From: Dastarcus helophoroides
Lineage: Eukaryota > Arthropoda > Insecta > Coleoptera > Bothrideridae
Length of the DNA: 64,000 nucleotides
Assembly (NCBI GenBank): GCA_028583605.1
Contig: CM053325.1
Location: 44,090,987-44,154,986 of the forward strand
Direction of reading: 5' to 3'
The translations under genes and the position numbers were made by a program. Below are positions 56,878-64,000 of the stretch, one piece after another. The stretch's first letter is position 1. Each line of letters opens with the position of its first letter. Under the pieces are notes generated by a model. It made no database searches and was not told the origin of the DNA. It saw nothing but the letters and a program-made list of their open reading frames with translations.

Positions 56878-57850
56878 TTTTGCATGAATTTCTTCTTTTA
56901 GACTAATAATTTAGCTATGACTCTATAAAGAATTCTATACGAATCGAGCTATAATTCGTATGCTTTGCTATAAATAGGTATTCAACATTTGTAAGATAAA
57001 TGAATGTTATTCCCCTTCAATACACAAATAAGTATGCGAAGAGTAACCTCATAATATGAGAAAGAGAAATACATAAGTATGTATATATGTATATCCGGAT
57101 AAAGATAAGAAAATATTTTAATTAGTCTTTTATTGCATTCTTACTCATTTAAAAGACGTTTTGGATTTTTTAAAATATAATGTTTTCACCATTTCTAGAT
57201 TTTTATTTTGGTTGACTATATTTTCTTTAAATTTCTTCGTTGTTATGTTTCTTTATTCTGTAAGCCCCCTCTTCAAAATTAAAGCACGAACGATGGATTT
57301 TACCATATTAGTTTCACAAAAGCTAACTGACTTGGTCAAAGTTGCTAAACCAAACGGAAGTTTTACTAACTTAGAGTTTCCAAGGTTTACTAAAACTCCT
57401 AGAACCTTAATAAACCGGGAGCTAGAAGGATGTGGGTATACAAAATGTAAGGACTGCATTTTGTCAATGGATATTAGTTAAGAACAGATCAAAGAATTAT
57501 AATCCGGATCTTGACGGTCCATTTTTCTTTTATCCCCTCCCTGTTCTTACCTGTAAGATTCGAAAGAGCACATGCTATGGAACCATTTTAATGATAATTT
57601 CAGTTGTATGTTACAGTTTTCTCTTTTGTTGGAAATCATTTTAAGTTGTTAAATAAAATAAAAAACAAAAAATACAGTTGAAAAAGCAGGTCTAATTAAT
57701 AAAAACAATGTAAAAAACAACGATTTCACTCAGAAAAATACATGAAATTCTAATATAAATATATAACTAGTCATTTTTATTTAGACAATCAATGTTAATA
57801 CATTTACACAATGAAATACAACGCAATTGTGACTTTTTGTATGTGCAAGA
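56878..57850. other. upstream region of Kunitz gene 5 and an unidentified open frame
   Basis: A plus-strand frame at 57161-57481 includes PNGSFTNLEFPRFTKTPRT and GCGYTKCKDCILSMD, which look protein-like. I cannot assign them to a family, and no start context or splice site supports a gene. The rest is AT-rich. Confidence 0.35.
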
Positions 57851-59097
57851 TATTGTTCGACAATTGGACGTACACTTACAAGGCTAAATCCTCTGGCTAA
57901 ATCAGTAAATCTGACAAAGGCTGCTTTGCCATTTGTCGAGGACGTAAGTCACCATTGTGCTCTTCATAACCAAATAAAGAGTAATGAATGGGTTCCAATT
58001 GGGTTTGCTGAGCATTTTTCCAAATAAAAGTTTGTACGGTAGGCATCTGACGTGCACATCCGTTTCATTAAATTAAAACCCGAAACCTACATTCTGAGAA
58101 ATCAGTTTATATCGAAGTTCATCAGCAGTTAATTTTCCTTTTGAAAAAATATATGTACAAGCTAAATCTAACTGTTTCAATTGTTCAGTATTTAGGTCCA
58201 GATTTCCTAAAGATACACGGGTTGTTTGTACAAAATCCTCTGATACAGCTTTCAAGCATTGTTTTTTACTTTCTAATCTACTAGTAGTATCGCAACCACT
58301 TATGGAATGTAATGCTGGCAAAATGCAACATATATTTTCACCAAGAGATTCGATAGCTAAATGGCATCCTAGAACCGTCGAACCATAGATCTAGATAACC
58401 AATATTTGCTAATTCTTTCTAGTAATAAATTGCTAAGATGAATACATCTGTATCAGTACTGAGGATAATAACATGTGAAGGTTCAATTGTTGTAGCATGA
58501 AATATGTAACATAATAGCCTTCGATCAGCTTGCAAATGATTTGACTTTAATTCAGATACCTTACAAAATAAAGACCCTTTATAATGCCTTGCTGAGAGTT
58601 CATACCATAGTTATGATGATTTTGAATTTTAAGTGCGAGTTCGAATTTTGGTGATTTTCTTTAAAATCTATTTTTGTCAAAAAGATACTTGCAGTAGTCT
58701 AATATTTTATATGATGTCAATATTTTTATATCAAATTCACGTTGGGAAGCCAGCATGAATGATTTCTGAAAAATTGTTATGTCTGTTGCATTTTGCAATT
58801 TTTTATTGGATTCTTTTGTTTTTTTTTTATAAGAGTATGTTTAAAGTTGTAAAATTTAATTTTCTTTATAGGATCCGATAATTTTTTAGTTTTCGTAAAA
58901 AACCATAGAGTTCATTTTCAGTGTTCATTAGGTCCAAGAATTTGAAAAAATTTGTAAAAAAATCTTCAATTTTAGTTTTCTTAATTATATTTGTCGCTGA
59001 AACTTAAATGGTCCTTATATTACTACTACTATTACTTGCCTAATCTCCTGAAGACAGATATTTAACTGCTGTATTTGGTTCTCAGAAAAATTTAAAA

Positions 59098-60490
59098 CAA
59101 AGGTGTATTCCCTAACATCTGGAAATCTGCTAAGGTGCAGCCTGTCCCTAAAAAGGGAAAAAGGAATCTGGCTAACAACTATCGCCCTATATCTTTGTTT
59201 TTCGTTATATCTAAAGTGATGGAAAAGGTTATCAACATCAAGATTCTCAAATATCTGGAGGAAAATAGAATCATCTCCGACAGGCAATATGGTTTTAGAC
59301 AACAACGTTCCACTGGCGATCTACTGGCATATGTTACATATCTGTACATATCTGTAACTCAGCCATGGAAAAACATGGTGAGGCTAGGATTGTGGCATTG
59401 GATATCTCAAAGGCTTTCGACAGAGTCTGGCACCGGTCTCTTCTCGCCAAATTAATATCTTATGGTCTTTCTCGTTGGTCGTTATCGATGGCATCTCATC
59501 CGAGACATTTGCGATTAACGCGGGGGTGCCTCAGGGATCCGTTCTGTCTTCTACTCTATTTCTGTTACACATAAACGATCTCTTAGCTTCAACTTCCAAT
59601 CCTATATACAGCTACGCAGATGATAGTAACCTTGTGTCACCTTTTTTCTTCGACAAACTATTATCTATCGCTGCTTCAGATCGACCAAAGGAACAGTAGA
59701 TACAGACAATTAATCGGGATCGCGGGATTATTCTTGAATGGGGTAAGAACAATTTGGTCGACTTCAATGCTTCAAAAACTTAGGCCGCGGTTTTCTTTAG
59801 GAAAACATCAAGGGATAATGCAACAAGCATACTAATGGACGGTAAAATCCTTCCTATGGGATCTAATCTATCTATCCTAAGAGCGAATGCAAGCACTAAC
59901 TTATCTTGGGACAATCATGTGCGCGCCATTGCCAAATCCGCCTCTCAGAAGCTAGGCTTTCTTTTTAGAACTAAAAAGTACTTCACATCTCATCAGCTAT
60001 TTACACTATACAAAGCTCAAGTTAGGCCAACATTAGAATACTGTTCTCATGTTTGGAGTTCGGCCCCTAAACACACTTTAGCTCTCTTGGATTCAATTCA
60101 AAGAAGAGCGATTCCCCTAATTGATGACGAGAAGTCTGACCGATTCTCTCGAAACATTAGAGCACAGGCGCATGGTTGGTGACTTATCTCTTTTCTACAA
60201 GTACTATCATGGAATATGCTCGAAGGAACTAATAAGATTGATCCTCCCAAGGGCAAGATTCTTGAGGAATACTAGACAGTCCAAGACATTAAATTCCTGT
60301 GCGGTCCAGCTTGACACAGTGAGGACTTCTGTCTACGGAGACTTTTTTTTCTATAGAACTTTCAAGTTATGGAACTTGTTACCGAAAGGAATTTTCCCCA
60401 AAAATTACAACCTATCCTTGTTTAAGAAGGCGGTTCATCGTCCTGTATCCTTGTTTCCGCATCCTACTCGCAGTGCTTTGGAAGCATAAT
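59098..60490 (+). mobile_element. non-LTR retrotransposon RT fragment, 5' truncated
   Basis: The plus-strand frames join into an RT domain: VFPNIWKSAKVQPVPKKGK and NYRPISLFFVISKVMEK (59110-59225), FRQQRSTGDLL, DISKAFDRVWH (59400-59435), NAGVPQGSVLSSTLFL (59515-59565) and YADDSNLVS (59610-59640, the YADD catalytic box). Next come LSWDNHV, LYKAQVRPTLEYCSHVWSSA (60010-60065) and a C-terminal tail ending at 60489. At least four frameshifts are present. The layout fits the Jockey/I/R1-like superfamily; the clade was not fixed. It is inserted opposite to the minus-strand pseudogene around it. Confidence 0.8.
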
Positions 60491-61028
60491 GGGGTTACCC
60501 TTTGCGAGCGGATTAAACTTTAAAAAAATAATAATCATAGTGCTCAACTTTGGGTTTTAGTTTAACGAGATGTATTTCGTTATGGATTGTACTTTTTTCT
60601 TGATATGTGATCATTGCTGTTATATGAGTAGGGTCTTTTTCGCTTAATGTTTCTTCATTGAAGTTGTTGTTCATAGCTCCATGAAAAAGTAATAATGGAT
60701 TTCTTACGATATTCTTAGAAATAAGCACTCTTCTCTTGAAATCTTCACAATAGATGTAGTTACTTTCAAATCAATGTCTTTTAATGCTTTACAGTAACAT
60801 TAAAAAATATATCATAAATGACGAATAATGCTCTTCTATAATAAATATCGCTGAATTCCTTGTTTTTGCATTAAATAATGCTCGTATGAAATTTTGCCAA
60901 GTACGCGGCAACTCTCTAATTTTTAGTAATTTTTCTAGCAAAAATTTATCACGTAAGTAGCCATTGGTATCAGTTCTACTTTTAATAATTCTCGTCGCAG
61001 TTCATTTGCGTTTTCAATAATATGGTTT

Positions 61029-61531
61029 TATGTTGCGGTTGTACATATTTTCAATTTTAAGCACGTTTAACTGTTTAATTACAGAACATTTAATTGGTCA
61101 TTTGTCAAAACTAGATGAAAGTAAAGTCACGCCGAGGACGTTTGCATCTATGGATGTTGCGATGCAACCCGTGATACAAGCTTTGCCTCACCTACGTGAA
61201 CTTTGCAATTGCAGTCTAATTTTCATTAGATTCTAATGAAATTAGATTTCAATTGCATCGTAATAAACTTGTATATATTCGTATATACAAGGCTTATTAT
61301 CTCAGCAGAGAGTAATGCTTCAATTAGCATGTAGCGAGAATGTTTGCGTAATAAACAGTTAAAAGTCAGTTACAAGTCACCCGATGGAGGTTTGCTCTCT
61401 TGGGTACTTATACGACTGACTAACGGCTTTAAATTGGAAGTGTGTACAACCACCGTACCATGCTGACGAGGCCAAGGAAGGCCGAAACTAGTCTATGGTT
61501 GCGGTTGTACATATTTTCAATTTTAAGCACG
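61029..61531 (+). mobile_element. retrozyme-like / Penelope-like short element carrying a hammerhead ribozyme
   Basis: A 37-38 bp direct repeat (TTGCGGTTGTACATATTTTC, then AATTTTAAGCACG) occurs at 61029-61065 and 61494-61531. The distance from the first repeat start to 61493 is 465 nt, and 61493 is the predicted cleavage position of the hammerhead at 61444-61510. The second repeat is the 3' side of that ribozyme. The unit therefore looks like one hammerhead-to-hammerhead monomer plus a partial second copy, as expected if a self-cleaved or circular RNA was copied into DNA. It has no ORF of note and interrupts the minus-strand pseudogene. Confidence 0.65.
61444..61510 (+). ncRNA. hammerhead ribozyme, type I
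   Basis: All core elements are present. CUGACGA is at 61463-61469. Stem II is GGCC/GGCC (61470-61473 with 61480-61483), with loop AAGGAA. GAAA is at 61484-61487. A very short stem III is formed by AC/GU around UA, and the cleavage triplet GUC ends at 61493. Stem I has an inner helix ACCAUG/UAUGGU (61457-61462 with 61494-61499) and, after an internal loop, an outer 8-bp helix GUACAACC/GGUUGUAC (61444-61451 with 61503-61510). The very short stem III is typical of hammerheads of Penelope-like elements and retrozymes, which are thought to cleave better as dimers. The predicted product is a self-cleaved RNA with a 2',3'-cyclic phosphate end. Confidence 0.8.
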
Positions 61532-62120
61532 TATCAATGTTACGAACATGTTCAATTACTTCCTACAGTGATATGTTGCCCATAAATACTAATGATGATT
61601 TTATTTTATCAGCAGATATGAGAATAATATATTTCCACAATACTTATCAATAAGCAGTGACTTCAGTAGTTGATTTTCGATCACTGCATCCTCTATATTG
61701 GTAAGTTTAGCTAGGCGCTGAGTCAAGAAAAACAGTTCAAAAGAGTGAGTTAAAAATTTATCTTGAATTTCATCTAGCAGTTTGGCAAATGTATGAAGAA
61801 TTTTTTGTGGGATTTAATCAGAAGGTCGGCCTGGTGAATTTTCATAAAATCTCGGTAATCTTAAATAATCACGGTAACAATGTTCGTGATACCTCACTTC
61901 AATAGCAAAATGATCTTCCGGTTGTTGACAAATGCTAGGTTGGGTAAAAACATGATCTTGTTTAATACATGCAGTATTTAAAATTTTTTTCGTTGCTGGT
62001 ATTTCGGAAAGCAAAAAAAAGTTGTTTATCTTTGTTCCTTATTAATTTTTCACATATCAGACATTTTACCTGTTTATTCTATACTTGTCTTGATGACTCA
62101 CGAATATGTCGACAACCTGC

Positions 62121-64000
62121 ACTTGCTTCAGAAGTTGACGTAGAGACTTTTTCTTATTTTTTAAGTAACGCTATTGCTCGAAGCCTTATTTTCTCCTTAC
62201 TTAAATAACAATGTAACTAGCTAAACAGTTTTGATGCCATGAAAACCTTAGTGTTGCGTACTCTGGATTTATTCAGCTTTTCAAATTTTTTATTTATATT
62301 GTCCTTTCTTCTGTCTGCTGCTTTTTTAATACCGAGACATGTTTTGCCTTTGGTTCATAACTAAATCTTTTGTACCACCACAAAATAAACACAATAACTA
62401 GTTCGGTATTTTTTTTTTGTAAATTTATCACTTTTAATGGCATATTTTACCTTTTTCATATAAAACACACTTTAAGTAGTAAATACTCGAAAACAAAGAA
62501 AATTGACGTATCCACGACAAAATATAATCTTAAACGCTCGATTGACGCCGAAATACACTGAATGGTTAAGCTCGCTATGCTTATCAGAGGGGGTGGTTTT
62601 GGGGGCCAGCAGGATACTAAAAAGACCACGAAAATGCCCGGCAAGATGGGTTTTTCCATTCACTAGGGTCTCAGGTACATGAATTTGAACACATTCTGCA
62701 CACTCAAGTACTTCCAGCGTCTGCACTATAAGGGCTTCACAGAACATTACTACAGTAATTGTGGCCCTAGGGTCCATGAATGCAAACGAAAAAATGGGTA
62801 GCACCGACAAGCTATGACAACGTTTACAAGGTAAACGAGTTCCATTTTTTCGATTGCTTTTTTATGTCGAAATTTACAAACTGAATCTACTCTTTGTCTT
62901 TCGTTTATAGTTCCCAAAAAACTTTTTTCACCGTACTTCTGTACAGTGCACAGAACTCATTTGTTGCTATTTGTGTCCATTTGGCAGATGCTTGGGAACA
63001 CATTGTTCACAAAATATGTGTTAGTTGACGTTTATTGTACTAATATCATAAAGAACTGACCGTGAAAGAGTAAAATGAGAAAACAGTTCAGAAATTGTAA
63101 AACGTCAATGCTTTAGAATCAGATTTATCTCTTTGACGACAATGTCACCTGTTGCTGTATGTGAGAACTTAAACGGTTTGAATTGTCGACCTCAAAAGTA
63201 TTTAAAATGTTGTACATACTGGTATACTTCGCCAGATAAAGTTCGACATATTTCCTAATTAACGGCCAGAATTTAATGATATTTTGTATATTCACAGATT
63301 ATAGTGAGATAATGATTCAGTTGAATGTTTAAGGAGTTACAGAGAACTAGTAAGAAGTTATTGACATTTGAGAGAGGCCCTAGGCCAGTGAGGTAGAGGG
63401 GCACATGGTTTCGGGCAGCACAAGTTCAGGGGCGGCACATTGGAACCGAGAAGAAACAGATAATTTATTGTCATCGAAATACATAGGTACTTTAATAAAT
63501 ACTAATGTTTATAGTTCATATTAACAGTATTAAAGTTGTTATATTTAATTTAACAGATATATTTTGTTCAGGAAATTGTTGATATTTTTTGTGGCAATTT
63601 AGGTACGGAATACTTGTTAGGCTTGGGTGGTTAAAATGAAATAAATGTGTATATACTAATGAGGGTTGTAAAAGAGGACAGCCATTTAAATTCAGACAAT
63701 AATTGTTTATAAATTTAAGAATCTATCAACAATAAATATTTTACATTTTTAACCCTTTTTGTGTTGAATTCACAACTATTAAACCATGTATATTAACGAT
63801 AAATACAACAACAAATATTAAAAATTCCACGATGTTTTTATAAATATTGGCTATGACCGGATTTGGTTTGGCTTTTAAGCATAACCGCCGATGAGGCAGA
63901 AAAGTGAAACCCTGACTCATTAATATAAAAAGTGAAAGAAAATGAGAAACACTTTCAAAAAAGTCTCAAAAGAGCAAATTTTAAATTTGCTGAAGGGGAA
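62121..64000. other. intergenic DNA, no gene recognised
   Basis: A minus-strand open frame at 62810-62472 has a GC-richer, protein-like first half (FMDPRATITVVMFCEALIV) but no recognisable domain or splice sites. A GC-rich patch at 63370-63450 resembles a decayed transposon end. The rest is AT-rich. Confidence 0.4.

Larger units (their letters stand above)
57850..62120 (-). pseudogene. broken gene of an uncharacterised arthropod family (YHxxC ... GCDTTS type)
   Basis: Pieces on the minus strand, in order. CLICEKLIRNKDKQL at about 62075-62030, and after a frameshift in a poly-T tract, ILNTACIKQDHVFTQP and EVRYHEHCYRDYLRLP (to 61814). After one TAA come FELFFLTQRLAKLTNIEDAV and LLKSLLIDKYCGNILFSYL (61800-61610), then SLVFMGNISL and VIEHVRNID (to 61540). 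An inserted repeat follows. Then IIENANELRRELLKVE (about 61020-60970), an inserted LINE, and finally MPALHSISGCDTTSRLES with TADELRYKL (58321-58073). The C-x-x-C...YHxxCY start and the H-x-x-x-GCDTTS end are shared by large uncharacterised proteins common in arthropod genomes and often linked to mobile DNA. Function unknown. Many stops make this copy dead. Confidence 0.55.

Noticed and set aside
63870..63915. Possible third hammerhead (CCGATGAGGCAG...GTGAAACC)
   Set aside because: The first core position is changed and no stem II can be formed.
1..64000. CRISPR arrays, operons, riboswitches, tRNA or rRNA genes
   Set aside because: The DNA is eukaryotic and none of these structures is visible; the direct repeats found are transposon-related.

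Overview
The window is AT-rich eukaryotic DNA, almost certainly from an insect. Spliceosomal introns, an invertebrate-type trypsin gene, and mariner, hAT, MULE, DD34E, Ty3/Gypsy and several LINE remnants are all visible. The transposon spectrum and the repeat style suggest a beetle, but the sequence does not prove the order. There is no operon structure; genes are short, spliced and widely spaced in a sea of nested, decayed mobile elements.

The real host genes form one theme: extracellular proteases and protease inhibitors. Five two-exon genes encode small secreted single-domain Kunitz-type proteins (4585-5055 minus, 12558-16779 plus, 26501-29138 minus, 52077-53057 minus, 54429-56877 minus). 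All have a signal-peptide exon, a phase-1 intron and a Kunitz exon that begins at the codon just before the first cysteine. All five share an unusual cysteine spacing (seven residues between the last two cysteines instead of three) and differ in the residue after the second cysteine, so this looks like a tandemly expanded and diversifying inhibitor or effector family. Between them lies a complete three-exon trypsin (32455-33328 minus). At 2938-3234 is a stand-alone cathepsin-propeptide (I29) inhibitor gene that has lost its start codon next to an inverted copy of its own 5' end.

Layout: 1-2.9 kb, AT-rich DNA with a hAT-type MITE; 2.9-5.1 kb, I29 relic and Kunitz gene 1; 5.6-7.1 kb, LINE split by a MITE; 8.4-9.5 kb, MULE; 12.6-16.8 kb, Kunitz gene 2, with DD34E remnants in its intron; 18.1-19.0 kb, deleted MULE; 20.8-26.1 kb, minus-strand Ty3/Gypsy element with a solo LTR inserted in its 3' LTR; 26.5-29.1 kb, Kunitz gene 3 with a 1.5 kb foldback in its intron; 32.5-33.3 kb, trypsin; 33.9-36.3 kb, DD34E transposon split by a MULE; 36.6-37.2 kb, hammerhead-like repeats; 37.5-42.7 kb, LINE carrying a hAT element, which carries a solo LTR, with a 1,479-bp tandem duplication across the whole; 43-46.6 kb, foldback inside foldback; 47.3-49.0 kb, hAT-derived gene relic cut by a mariner; 49.4-51.3 kb, R4/R2-like LINE; 52-57 kb, Kunitz genes 4 and 5; 57.9-62.1 kb, a broken uncharacterised gene interrupted by a LINE and by a 465-nt unit that ends exactly at the cleavage site of a hammerhead ribozyme.

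The two observations most worth following are the extended-spacing Kunitz cluster and the intact-looking hammerhead ribozyme with its monomer-length flanking repeat (a retrozyme-like or Penelope-like element). All calls come from reading the sequence; no searches were run.
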